From contig CAZLDQ010000011.1 of assembly GCA_964558295.1 (NCBI GenBank), forward strand, positions 1-47,572: a DNA stretch of 47,572 nt, written 5' to 3'. This stretch comes from JBDKTH01 sp964558295 (GTDB lineage: Bacteria; Planctomycetota; Planctomycetia; Pirellulales; Thermoguttaceae). Position 1 is the first letter of the stretch. The number at the start of each line of letters is the position of its first letter. The position numbers were made by a program, and so were the translations under genes. Below the pieces are notes generated by a model. It did no database searches. It was not told the origin of the DNA and worked only from the letters and a program-made list of their open reading frames with translations. This document shows positions 17,504-26,603 of this stretch, in pieces.

Positions 17504-18190
17504 TCATTGCTGGAGCGGAACCAGTTTCACGGTGCGGAACTGGATCTCGCCACCTTCTGACTGGAGACCAATCGGACCGGCCACGACGTCGCAACCCGTG
17601 GCTTCGTTGACCAACTCACCATTGACTTCCAAGGTCAACTTGTCACCGACCAGGGTGATCACATACTGGTTCCACTGACCGGGCTGTCTCTCGGCATCTT
17701 TGCGTTTACCCACGCCAACGAAGCTGCCCAATTCCTTGTGATTCTCAATCTTCCGTAGTCGTTCAGCAGGGCCATTGACCGGGAAACCACGGAAACCCCA
17801 GATGTCGCCGGCAGAACCATGTTTCAACTGGGCTTCGACGCAACGGGGCATAAAACCGATGGGCTTGCCGCTGATTCGGAGCAGCACCCCGCTATTGCCG
17901 GGTTCCTTTCCCGACGGCCAACGCCATTCGACGGTGAGCTTGAAATCCGTGAAGACATTCTTGGTTACCAAGTAACCAAGCGGTTCTCCCTTGCAGATGA
18001 GTACGCCATCCTCAACCCGCCAGACGTCGGTTTGTTTGACGTTGGTGTCGACGAGATGACAGTCCCAACCGTCAAGGTTTCGGCCGTTGAATAGGAGTAC
18101 GGCTTGATTGCCGTTCTCCTCGGCTGTTGCGGTCGAGCAGGCCAGGGCAAAAGTGACAGCGAGAACCGCACCGCAGGCAACGCGCAACAT
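17504..18190 (-). CDS. Exported 3-keto-disaccharide hydrolase (DUF1080) family protein
   Basis: 228 residues with a signal peptide (AVLAVTFALACSTATAE) and one concanavalin-like DUF1080 domain. Motifs: VLLFNGRNLDGWDCHLVD at the mature N-terminus, DVWRVEDGVLICKGEPLGYL, FTDFKLTVEWRWP, NSGVLLRISG and the final PIGLQSEGGEIQFRTVKLVP. Some members cleave 3-keto-disaccharides or glucosides; many planctomycete copies are uncharacterised. The reading frame extends another 135 codons upstream, but the ATG at 18190, preceded by GGAG, begins the signal peptide and is the natural start. It is divergent from the DUF58 cassette, with about 400 bp between them, and convergent with the DUF1571 gene. Confidence 0.88.
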   Translation of the reverse strand: MLRVACGAVLAVTFALACSTATAEENGNQAVLLFNGRNLDGWDCHLVDTNVKQTDVWRVEDGVLICKGEPLGYLVTKNVFTDFKLTVEWRWPSGKEPGNSGVLLRISGKPIGFMPRCVEAQLKHGSAGDIWGFRGFPVNGPAERLRKIENHKELGSFVGVGKRKDAERQPGQWNQYVITLVGDKLTLEVNGELVNEATGCDVVAGPIGLQSEGGEIQFRTVKLVPLQQ

Positions 18191-18593
18191 CCAATCGTCT
18201 CCGTTATCAAAAGGTGAAGGATCAGGGAGTTGTTGACAGCCTATCGTAGCGCGAAACGGGGGCTCGCACAAGGGCATGATATCTAACGGGCGTAACGATA
18301 GCCCCCGGCACGGGGGTGAGGTCTTAATCCAAGTGCAGAAAGGGGTAGCCGCGCGAGGGTGTGGGAGGTTATCCTGGAAGAGAGGACTCTTGGTGAGTGT
18401 GTGAGGAAACAAGCTTGTTGCTTGCCAGGTGAAAATGAACCGAGAGGCCTGTCCCAAGCCAGCCCACCCCACTGTCCCACCTGAAAAGTTGCCAGCCTGA
18501 CCGTGCCTACTGAGGAACAGAGGCCGTGCAGAGGCCGCGAGGCCTGCGTCGGCCGCATAGGAAGTCCGGAACCTTCCGCGACAGGAGGCCGTC
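18191..18593. other. Divergent intergenic region
   Basis: This gap separates the DUF1080 gene (minus) and the DUF58 cassette (plus) and should hold both promoters. The only clear signal is AGGAGG before 18594 and GGAG before 18190. I see no consensus -10/-35 pair and no ORF that looks coding. Confidence 0.5.
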
Positions 18594-19916
18594 ATGAGAT
18601 CGACGATTGGTCACTCACGCGAGAGAATGACCCACCGCCAACGTTTGCCTGTTCACATAATTTACGCAGATCAGCCCGATCCCGGAGTCCTTCGGGCGGA
18701 CGGATGGGAACGTCGCCGGAAACGCCGGCGACCCTGGCATCGGCACCCCTTGGTGGTCCTGGTGCTGTGGGCGATGCTTGCCTCGGTTTGCGGGATTATC
18801 GTGCATCCCCGGGCGTTTGTCGTGGCCGCGTTGGCGTTGGCGATCGCGGGACTCGGATTGTTGCTCCCCTGGCTCAGTCTCCGCGGCGTGCGGGGAAGCA
18901 TGGTCTACCCACAGCGTCGGGGGCAAGTGGGCAAAGAGTTCTGTTTGCGGGTACGTCTGCGAAACCGTTGGCTTTGGCCGGTCTATGGCTTGGTAGTGCG
19001 GGGCGGCTGGGGCAGCGACGGGACGGCGGAGACTGACGATCTGGCCTCGCTCGTGGTGGCCCAGTTACCCGCTTTCCGGGAAACGGAGATCACTTGGCAC
19101 CTGACTCCTCGACGGCGTGGAGTCTATCCGTTGTGCGAAGCGAGCGTTGCGTCAGGATTCCCCTTCGGCTTCTATGAGTCGCGGCGTCGCTTGAAGAGCA
19201 CCGCCCAGATTCTCATCTGGCCCGAGGTGATTCCCTTACCACATCTGGAGGAAGTCACTGGCCGCATGGTCCTGGGGGAAGCGATCGACGGATGGCGTGC
19301 GGGGACGGCTGGCGAGCTGAGCGGTTCGCGCCCCTATCAGCGGGGCGAATCGCTGCGTCGGATTCACTGGGCGCAAACGGCCCGACACGACCAATTGATC
19401 GTCTGTGAGCGGAGTGATCCGGCGGCTCAGGGGCTCCAGGTTCTGCTGGATACCTCGCGCGACGTGTTCGAGGACCGAGAGGGCCGTGACTGGGAGACGG
19501 CCCTCTCGGTCGTGGCGAGTATTGCCGCGGCGTTGGTCGCCGGAGGCGGCCGGGCGTCGGTCGTGCTGGGAATGGGGAAGGTCCACGAGATTGACAACCC
19601 GGCGAGTGTGACGCCGGTATTCGACCTTCTGGCCCGTCTTCAACCCAACGAGGAGATTTCGCTGGGCAGTCTGCTGCGTTTGCCGGTATGTCGGGGGCTG
19701 GACGGCTCGCCGCAATTGGTGGTGACCACGCCTGTCGGGTATGCCCGTCTGGAGGCCGAGCAACTCAACTGGCCGGGGCGGCGGTTTCTCTTGATCGAAG
19801 GCCCTTGCCCAAACCCGCAGCGGACAAAGCGGCCGGGGGTGCGTGTCGTATCGGTCTTTGATCCTGGACACGCGCAACTCCGGAAAGCCTGGGAGGATCT
19901 GGCTTATGGTTACTGA
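18594..19916 (+). CDS. DUF58 protein, MoxR cassette 1
   Basis: 440 residues. Two adjacent hydrophobic segments at ~48-90 anchor the protein; a strand-rich region follows (YPQRRGQVGKEFCLRVRLRN, RRRGVYPLCEASVASGFPFG). The DUF58 signature GSRPYQRGESLRRIHW lies near residue 245, then a von Willebrand A-like fold with LQVLLDTSRDVFE as a partial metal-site strand. DUF58 proteins partner with MoxR AAA+ ATPases and transglutaminase-like membrane proteins, probably in assembly or maturation of cell-envelope or metalloenzyme complexes; the exact role is unknown. The start has AGGAGG at ideal spacing. It overlaps the next gene by 11 bp and so is translationally coupled to it. It is a paralogue of the protein at 39778-41037. 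Confidence 0.9.
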   Translation: MRSTIGHSRERMTHRQRLPVHIIYADQPDPGVLRADGWERRRKRRRPWHRHPLVVLVLWAMLASVCGIIVHPRAFVVAALALAIAGLGLLLPWLSLRGVRGSMVYPQRRGQVGKEFCLRVRLRNRWLWPVYGLVVRGGWGSDGTAETDDLASLVVAQLPAFRETEITWHLTPRRRGVYPLCEASVASGFPFGFYESRRRLKSTAQILIWPEVIPLPHLEEVTGRMVLGEAIDGWRAGTAGELSGSRPYQRGESLRRIHWAQTARHDQLIVCERSDPAAQGLQVLLDTSRDVFEDREGRDWETALSVVASIAAALVAGGGRASVVLGMGKVHEIDNPASVTPVFDLLARLQPNEEISLGSLLRLPVCRGLDGSPQLVVTTPVGYARLEAEQLNWPGRRFLLIEGPCPNPQRTKRPGVRVVSVFDPGHAQLRKAWEDLAYGY

Positions 19917-22359
19917 ATGGAAAGCATTCGACGGGGCACGGTTCTTGATCGTTTTAATGGCGGCGTTGGCCGTATTGGTCACTGCGCAAGCCGCCTCTCC
20001 CGCCACAGTCGTGACGGTCAAGCAGGCCGGCCAGCTTCTGCTGCTCGGACTGTTGCCTCTCGTGGCACATCCACCGTTGGCCTGGTGGAGCAGCCGCGGC
20101 CATGGGCCATGGTTTGTAGGCCCGCTGCTCGTAGCGGCCATGTTAATGCCCTTGTGGATGCGGTGGCGCGGTATCGCCGGCGCGGAGGGCCCCATTGAGT
20201 TGTTGTTGCTGCAGGGGATTCGGAATGTGGCATTTGTTGGGGCGACGTTTTGCGTTTGGCCGACGATTGCCCAGGTCGCTGTGACGAGCAGCGCGATTGT
20301 AGTTTTGTTTGCCTTTGTCTTCGTGTCGGGTGTGGGGCTGGTGGTGGGGGTAGCGCTTTACGCCGTTCTTGGTGCGTGGTGGTTGATGTTGCGTGGATGG
20401 CCCGGGCAGCGTTGCCTGGCGATTGCCGGACGTCGGACCGGTCTGCCGCGGCGTCCGATCATAACGATTCCTGCCACTCTCGTCGGTGTCGCAGTGCTGG
20501 CCGTATTGGCTTACCCATCGGAGTTGAATACCCTGCGTACCATCTTAAGTCGGTGGGGGGGCATTGAGAGCGAATCGAGTAATCCGCACGGTGCCGCCTG
20601 GGGAAGTTTCTCCTTTCAACGCACCCTCGAAGAGTTCGCCAATCTCAAGTATGGCGAGACAATGACCCCCGAAGAGAAGACCTCAGGCGTTCCCGGCACA
20701 ACCGAGCCAAGCGAGAGTCAGGACAGTCGCTGGGCGCAGTGGTGGAATGAGAACCTCGATGCGCGAAAGCTCTTTTCCAGCGTCAACAACAAAGGCTTTT
20801 CGCTGATCCGCTCGAAGCAACAGGGAATTCCCCAAGGGCTCGGCGATGTCTTGTTTGAGACGCAACATCCGTTGTTGCGTCATGTTCCCGTGGTCAACTA
20901 CGACCAGTTCGACGGCACCATGTGGCAGGCGGAAGCCGTTTATGCCCAGCCGCGTGGCACGGCCCAAATCACAAGTCAGGGCGCCTGGATCGCGATCCTG
21001 GAACAACTCCAGCTCCCACGCAGTCCGGCGGCGCTTGGCGGCGCTGGGGCAGTGGCCGACAAAACGGCCGGCGAAGCGGCTGCCAGCGACGACCTGATCG
21101 AGCAGGCTCGGGCGATGGTGGCCTCGATGACTGCCCATTGGATGGGCGACTACGCAATGCTCGAGCCGAAAATTCGCGAGTTGAACGTCGAGCAGATTCG
21201 CCGTCTTCTGGACACGCCCCCCGGGTTCTCCGATGATCCGAATTACCTGCTGACGCCCTATGATCAAGCCGTCAACCCGGAACAGTTGGGCGAGGGACTT
21301 CAGGCCGCGCTGGCCGAGGCTCTCAAGGCTTCCAACGGCGATCCGAACGCCGTGTTGGCCAAGCTGATCCAATGGCGCAACGCCCAGCAGCAGACGTTCC
21401 TCCCCCCGAAGGTCGGCAAGTTGGTCCGTCAGTGGATTGCGAACAAGAAGCCGGGATGGAGTCAGATCGAGGCTTTGATCGCTGGGCTCCGCCAGCACTG
21501 TCAGCACGATCCTGAAGCGGTTCTCCCGCCCGATGTGACCGATCCGACCACGTACTTTTTGCTGAAATCGCGGCGTGGGCCTGACTACCTCTTCGCCTCG
21601 ACGGCTGCTGTTCTCCTCCGGAGCCTGGGGTACCCAAGCCGAATGGTCGGCGGCTATTACGTTGACCCCGAGCAGCGAAGTTGGTGGTTTGGACGTACGA
21701 AGGTACGTACGAACGATGTGCACTACTGGACCCAGGTGCGGCTGGTCGACGGGATGTGGGTGAACCTGGAACCAACGCCCGGCTATGATCTTCCTTCGCC
21801 AACCCCAGCGCACCCGAACCACCTCTATGCCAGTCTGACCCTCGCCACCCGCTGGACGCGAGAAAATGTGGCGATTGTGGTTGGGCTGAGTGTCGTGATT
21901 GTCGTAGTCAGTGGTATGCGTCGTTGGGTCGGCGGGCTGCTGGCGACTGGGGTTTGGACGATTCGCGTCTATGGATCTCCCGAGCGGAGTGTGCTGGCCA
22001 CGTGGCGTTTGTTGGAATCGCGTGCGGCACGGGCCGGATGCCCGCGTCCGCAAGGTACGACGCTTGCGGCCTGGTACGTTCCGCTGTTGGCTTTCTCGCC
22101 CGCGGCTCAGCGGCGTCTTATCCGATTGGCGCAATGGGCTGACCGGGCCGTCCATGCGCCGGGTGGTTTGGCGACGGACTCATGTTGTTCGGCGAGGGAG
22201 ATTCGTCAAGTGTGCCGTGAAACCGTGAGACTCTGTCCGACGGGAGCGTTCCGCCGCGCCAAGGCGATTGGCCTCGCACCGTCGGCATTCCCGTCGCAGC
22301 CGTGCCGCCGTCTAGAAGAGCCGGCGTTGCGAGCTGCCTGGCCGCTGGGCCAAGCCTGA
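19906..22359 (+). CDS. TgpA-like membrane transglutaminase-fold protein lacking the catalytic Cys, cassette 1
   Basis: About 817 residues. The N-terminal ~210 residues form several membrane helices, followed by a long extracytoplasmic region with the transglutaminase core near 540-630 and a further helix near 665. Aligned without gaps to the paralogue at 37442-39772, GHCEYFATALVLMLRS corresponds to GPDYLFASTAAVLLRS, so the catalytic Cys is Asp560. The His is retained (His606, DVHYW) and the third triad residue is Glu622 (LEPTPG) instead of Asp. The protein is therefore unlikely to be a cysteine protease or transglutaminase and may be a structural or binding member. The start at 19906 has GGGAGG upstream; the earlier frame overlaps DUF58 only. 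The C-terminal tail after the last helix is Arg/Ala rich. Confidence 0.88.
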   Translation: MVTEWKAFDGARFLIVLMAALAVLVTAQAASPATVVTVKQAGQLLLLGLLPLVAHPPLAWWSSRGHGPWFVGPLLVAAMLMPLWMRWRGIAGAEGPIELLLLQGIRNVAFVGATFCVWPTIAQVAVTSSAIVVLFAFVFVSGVGLVVGVALYAVLGAWWLMLRGWPGQRCLAIAGRRTGLPRRPIITIPATLVGVAVLAVLAYPSELNTLRTILSRWGGIESESSNPHGAAWGSFSFQRTLEEFANLKYGETMTPEEKTSGVPGTTEPSESQDSRWAQWWNENLDARKLFSSVNNKGFSLIRSKQQGIPQGLGDVLFETQHPLLRHVPVVNYDQFDGTMWQAEAVYAQPRGTAQITSQGAWIAILEQLQLPRSPAALGGAGAVADKTAGEAAASDDLIEQARAMVASMTAHWMGDYAMLEPKIRELNVEQIRRLLDTPPGFSDDPNYLLTPYDQAVNPEQLGEGLQAALAEALKASNGDPNAVLAKLIQWRNAQQQTFLPPKVGKLVRQWIANKKPGWSQIEALIAGLRQHCQHDPEAVLPPDVTDPTTYFLLKSRRGPDYLFASTAAVLLRSLGYPSRMVGGYYVDPEQRSWWFGRTKVRTNDVHYWTQVRLVDGMWVNLEPTPGYDLPSPTPAHPNHLYASLTLATRWTRENVAIVVGLSVVIVVVSGMRRWVGGLLATGVWTIRVYGSPERSVLATWRLLESRAARAGCPRPQGTTLAAWYVPLLAFSPAAQRRLIRLAQWADRAVHAPGGLATDSCCSAREIRQVCRETVRLCPTGAFRRAKAIGLAPSAFPSQPCRRLEEPALRAAWPLGQA

Positions 22360-22418
22360 GGTGGGGCTGCCGGGGCACGGCTGCACCGAGATTTCCCCTA
22401 AAACCTACGGAACAGAAG

Positions 22419-23387
<969 letters not shown>

Positions 23388-23477
23388 CAGGAGGGCGTTC
23401 GATGCCTTGTCAGCTTTGTGGTCGTATGTGAGCCCATGCAAAGTCAGTGACACCAATCGGATTTCCGGAGACGCCAG

Positions 23478-24278
23478 ATGCTGTACCGAGCCCCATTCGC
23501 AACAATTGCCGCCGTCCTTGCCATTGCTCTGACATCAAACATCTCCGTGTGGGCGGTAGAAGCGACCGGTCAACGGGCGGGACCCATCATCGTTCTCAAG
23601 CTGGATGATGTCACTTGCAGCGGCGCTCGCGGTAATCAACCGATTTCGCCACGGTGGCAGAGATGCGTTGACTTCATCGAGCAAGAACATCTGAGCGCCT
23701 CGCTGGGCATCATCGGATATTCGCTGGAAGGGGATAATCCCGCCTACTTCGATTGGATTAAGAGTCTTGCTCAGAAGGGATTCATCGAGTTTTGGAATCA
23801 CGGCTATCGGGAGCGGAAAGCCACGGACCCGCAGGGGGAGTTCGAGGGGACATCGCTGGAGGACCAGCGTTTGGCATTGGAAAGGACCCAGCGTCTGGCT
23901 CGGGAAAAGCTCGGACTCACGCTTCATGCGTTCGGCCCCCATTGGAGTGGGACAAACGCCACGACGGCTGCCGCGCTCGCTCAAGTCCCAGACCTCACGA
24001 TCTGGTTCTATGGTCCCGATCCGTCGAATGTGTCGCAGAAGGTTGTTCTGCAGCGCAATCTCAATCTGGAGCAACCAACCTTTGTCCCGGATTTTGCGAA
24101 GTTCAAGGCAGGGTATGAGAAGTTTGGACGTCAGAAGCCGTATCTCGCTCTTCAGGGACATCCCAATCAATGGGATGACAAGCGGTTTGGGGAGTTTGTC
24201 AAGATCGTCCGGTATCTCCAAGAGCAGGGCTGTTCTTTCATGACGGTCAGCGAATGCGTCAAGGTGTTGCAGCGATAG
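23478..24278 (+). CDS. Exported polysaccharide deacetylase-like protein
   Basis: 266 residues with a signal peptide (IAAVLAIALTSNISVWAVE). The mature part has the NodB/deacetylase-type pattern: VLKLDDVT near residue 42 (Asp pair), SASLGIIGYSLEGDNP, FIEFWNHGYRERK with the His, FGPHWSGTNATTAAALAQ, and a late LALQGHPNQWDDKRFGEFV. A metal-dependent esterase or deacetylase is the simplest reading, but the exact second metal His spacing of NodB is not clear, so the enzyme may be divergent. The start is the first ATG of the signal peptide. It follows the MoxR cassette by 90 bp and could be part of the same transcript or separate. Confidence 0.7.
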   Translation: MLYRAPFATIAAVLAIALTSNISVWAVEATGQRAGPIIVLKLDDVTCSGARGNQPISPRWQRCVDFIEQEHLSASLGIIGYSLEGDNPAYFDWIKSLAQKGFIEFWNHGYRERKATDPQGEFEGTSLEDQRLALERTQRLAREKLGLTLHAFGPHWSGTNATTAAALAQVPDLTIWFYGPDPSNVSQKVVLQRNLNLEQPTFVPDFAKFKAGYEKFGRQKPYLALQGHPNQWDDKRFGEFVKIVRYLQEQGCSFMTVSECVKVLQR

Positions 24279-24424
24279 TCGACAGGGTATGACCAACCGC
24301 CCCGGTTTCTTGCGGAGACTGCTTTCAATGCTTCCCGATTCACCTTGCCGATCACGCATATAGTGAAACAGACCGCCGGGCGCTTTGCAAATGGGGGACA
24401 CCTAGCAAGCGGGGGAAGTAGGCA

Positions 24425-25153
24425 ATGGCAGACAGCCCCCTTTTCATCGGTACCTCTGGTTGGACCTACGACGATTGGGTGGGACCGTTCTATCCGGCCA
24501 CCGTGAAGGGGCCGGAGCGGCTATCGTTCTATGCGCAACAGTTCAACTCAGTGGAGATCAACGCGACGTTCTACCGGTTTCCGACGCAGGCGATGCTGGA
24601 CGCCTGGAATCGCCGGCTTCCGGCAGCGTTTCATCTGGTGGTCAAAGGTTCGCGGGGGATTACCCATCTCAAGAAGATCGACCACTGCTGGGACCAGTTG
24701 GCGACCTTCTGCCGTCACGTCGGCCAACTGCGTACGTTGCGGGTGATCCTCTGGCAGTTACCCCCGTCGCTGCAGAAGGACATCACCCGTTTGTCGCAAT
24801 TTCTCGCCGCCTTGCCGGACAACGTGCGTCATGCGGTGGAGTTTCGCCATGCCAGCTGGTGGGACGACGAGGTGGCGGATTTGCTGACCCGGCACAAGGC
24901 CGCCTTTGTGGCTGTCAGTCATCCGACGCTTCCCGAGACGATCTATCCGACGACCGACTTCCTTTACCTGCGGTTTCACGGTCTGGCCCGGCAACTCTAC
25001 CACTATGATTATTCGGATCAGGAACTGGAGCGTTGGGCCACACGCGTTGAATCGCATCTGCCAGGCCGCACGCTCTACGCCTTTTTCAACAACGACTACC
25101 ACGCCAACGCGCCACGCAATGCCGTTACCTTCCAACGATTGCTGGCGCCATAA
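24425..25153 (+). CDS. DUF72 (YecE-like) protein
   Basis: 242 residues, cytoplasmic, no signal peptide. It has the characteristic N-terminus LFIGTSGWTYDDWVGPFYP, then FNSVEINATFYRFP, a long run of TIM-barrel-type strands (FHLVVKGSRGITH, ILWQLPPSLQKD, HAVEFRHASWW), and a near-C-terminal FNNDYHANAPRNAVTF that is diagnostic for the family. DUF72 proteins adopt a TIM-barrel fold related to sugar isomerases; the reaction is unknown. Length is typical. Preceded by GGGGGAAG 11 bases before the ATG. No obvious operon partner. Confidence 0.92.
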   Translation: MADSPLFIGTSGWTYDDWVGPFYPATVKGPERLSFYAQQFNSVEINATFYRFPTQAMLDAWNRRLPAAFHLVVKGSRGITHLKKIDHCWDQLATFCRHVGQLRTLRVILWQLPPSLQKDITRLSQFLAALPDNVRHAVEFRHASWWDDEVADLLTRHKAAFVAVSHPTLPETIYPTTDFLYLRFHGLARQLYHYDYSDQELERWATRVESHLPGRTLYAFFNNDYHANAPRNAVTFQRLLAP

Positions 25154-25377
25154 GACGCCCCGCAAGATCGCGCTGGAATCGTTTTCCAGAAGGAGGCCAC
25201 TCGGTTTGGCTAAAGGATTATCCGATGTGAAGGCCTTCCAAACTACCGATCAACAGACTAAGGAATCAAGGTGTATACTTAGGTCCTTGCCTCGCGAGCG
25301 ATTTGGCCTTCGGCAAAGTTCCCGGCTCCAGGCGGCTGGGATAGCTTTCTTTCCTTCAAGCCCAAGGATGGCCTTTC

Positions 25378-25902
25378 ATGATTATCGCGACCCATCACGA
25401 GGGAGACCTCATTCATCTGGATCCCACGTTGGATATGGTCGTTCTTGGGGTCAGTCGTGGCAAGGTGAAATTCGGGTTTGCCCAGCCGCAACCGCCGTCA
25501 TCGATTTATCCTGCGAGTACGTCAGAACAAACAGCGCCGGAAAGCCGTACGGCGACGATCGCTTTGGTGGTGGGCCGATCGGATCGTCACGCCGCGACCG
25601 AATATGTTTCCTGCACGCTCCACAATGGGATCCTCACGGTTCAGGGGCACGCATCGAGCTATTATCTGTCACAACCCGGCCGGCCCCCGATGCTCGTTGT
25701 GACTTGCGAGGCCAATCAGCGGATTCGGATCAATGATGCGATCGACGTTGTTGTCCTCCGCATTCAGGACAGCCAAGACACATGTGGTCTGGCCTGTCGC
25801 GATCCGATTTGTCACACGGCTTGGCGTTTCGCAGAACGGCTGCGTCGCGTGCCGGCAAAACCGTTCGACGGTCTACCGCCGCAAGCGGCGTTTTCGCTCT
25901 GA
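25378..25902 (+). CDS. CsrA-like protein with duplicated CsrA-like segment and BON-like linker
   Basis: 174 residues, no signal peptide. Residues 1-36 align without gaps to the CsrA N-terminus: MIIATHHEGDLIHLD and VVLGVSRGKVKFGF correspond to MLILTRRVGE... and TVLGV...VRIGV. A second segment at 105-143 (MLVVTCEANQRIRINDAI, DVVVL, ..CGLA) matches the first at a constant offset of 104 residues, including Met, Thr5/109, Ile12/116, Asp19/123, Val-Val-Leu, Gly33/137 and Ala35/139. Between them, EYVSCTLHNGILTVQGHASS (76-95) resembles a BON-domain strand pair. So the protein may be a single-chain CsrA pseudo-dimer, or a CsrA-BON fusion with the second match being part of BON. The RNA-contacting Arg of CsrA after position 4 (RR) is replaced by HH and CE. 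Function is inferred only. 224 bp precede it and a very small ORF follows in the same direction after 394 bp. Confidence 0.55.
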   Translation: MIIATHHEGDLIHLDPTLDMVVLGVSRGKVKFGFAQPQPPSSIYPASTSEQTAPESRTATIALVVGRSDRHAATEYVSCTLHNGILTVQGHASSYYLSQPGRPPMLVVTCEANQRIRINDAIDVVVLRIQDSQDTCGLACRDPICHTAWRFAERLRRVPAKPFDGLPPQAAFSL

Positions 25903-26296
25903 GCTCATTTCTTCGCGCCGAGGTTCATCGGATCCAGGCTTGGCATGTCGGCCCTCATCGTTTGCCGGTTTACGCCCAGGAACGACCCAAAACGCCGCCG
26001 AAGGGGGACGGGAGGCCTCGTGGGGTTCTCCGGTTTTTTCGTCAACGGTCTGGGAAAATCGTTGGGGAAAGGATCCTCCCGGGGGGACTGTTGGACCTTC
26101 GCTGGTCTCCGTGGGGGAATGGAATATAGGGTAACTTGTCAAGGAACAAAGTGGCAACGCGTGGAGCGGCCATGTTTCACCTTAGCGGATCGGCTGGCCC
26201 AATTTCAAGCCAAAACTTCTTGGGGAGCACGAAGACCCGAGAGCACGAAACAAGGGCTTTGGGCAAAATGCGGCAACCACGATCGTGGGAGATTTT

Positions 26297-26425
26297 ATGA
26301 TCCCGTTCCTTTCGGGCCTTGCCTTGGGTCTTGCAGTTGGTGATCCAGCCGGCGGGTTCGAGTTGGCATCGCCGGAACGAACGGCAACGATTGTGGCTGG
26401 CCGGGCGGAAGAGTTGACCAGGTAA
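26297..26425 (+). CDS. Small protein of 42 residues, hydrophobic N-terminus
   Basis: ATG at 26297 preceded by GGGAG with about 7-base spacing. It encodes MIPFLSGLALGLAVGDPAGG, then FELASPERTATIVAGRAEELTR before a TAA at 26423-26425. It resembles the beginning of YtxH-like small proteins (hydrophobic start, then polar helix with RAEEL), but the expected membrane-segment tail is shortened. The ATG overlaps by four bases (ATGA) the stop of a 42-codon frame starting at 26172, which has GGAG before it; that upstream frame is not recognisable and I do not call it. Two tiny genes, or decay of one, are both possible. Confidence 0.35.
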   Translation: MIPFLSGLALGLAVGDPAGGFELASPERTATIVAGRAEELTR

Positions 26426-26453
26426 GTCCTGGCCGGGGTGGAGGGTAATGTCG

Positions 26454-26572
26454 AATGTCGAAAGATCAAATGACGAAGGAATGACGAAAGGACAAAGCTC
26501 GAAGGGAATAGCGCCGTGCGACCTTTGGTCATTCGTGCTTCGTCATTCGTTCGTCATTTGACTTTCGACATT
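26454..26572. repeat. 119-bp inverted-repeat (MITE-like) element, copy 1
   Basis: Arms AATGTCGAAAG-ATC (26454-26488) and its partner (26539-26572) are nearly perfect 34-35 bp inverted repeats built from the motifs AATGTCGAAAG, CAAATGACGAA and GAATGACGAA. The inner sequence CTTTGGTCATTCG-GCTTCGT is shared with copy 2 at 44291-44404. It sits between a plus-strand ORF and a minus-strand gene, so it could also act as a bidirectional terminator. No ORF or transposase is inside. Confidence 0.85.
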
Positions 26573-26603
26573 GGGCCTTCCCGATCGTGTTCGTCCAAAT
26601 CCA

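Noticed and set aside
17504..18595. Long N-terminal extension of the DUF1080 protein
   Set aside because: The ATG at 18190 with GGAG begins a clean signal peptide; the upstream 135 codons lack any domain character.
20683..22155. 490-codon open frame on the minus strand
   Set aside because: Shadow of the cassette 1 transglutaminase-like gene; no domain and no ribosome site.
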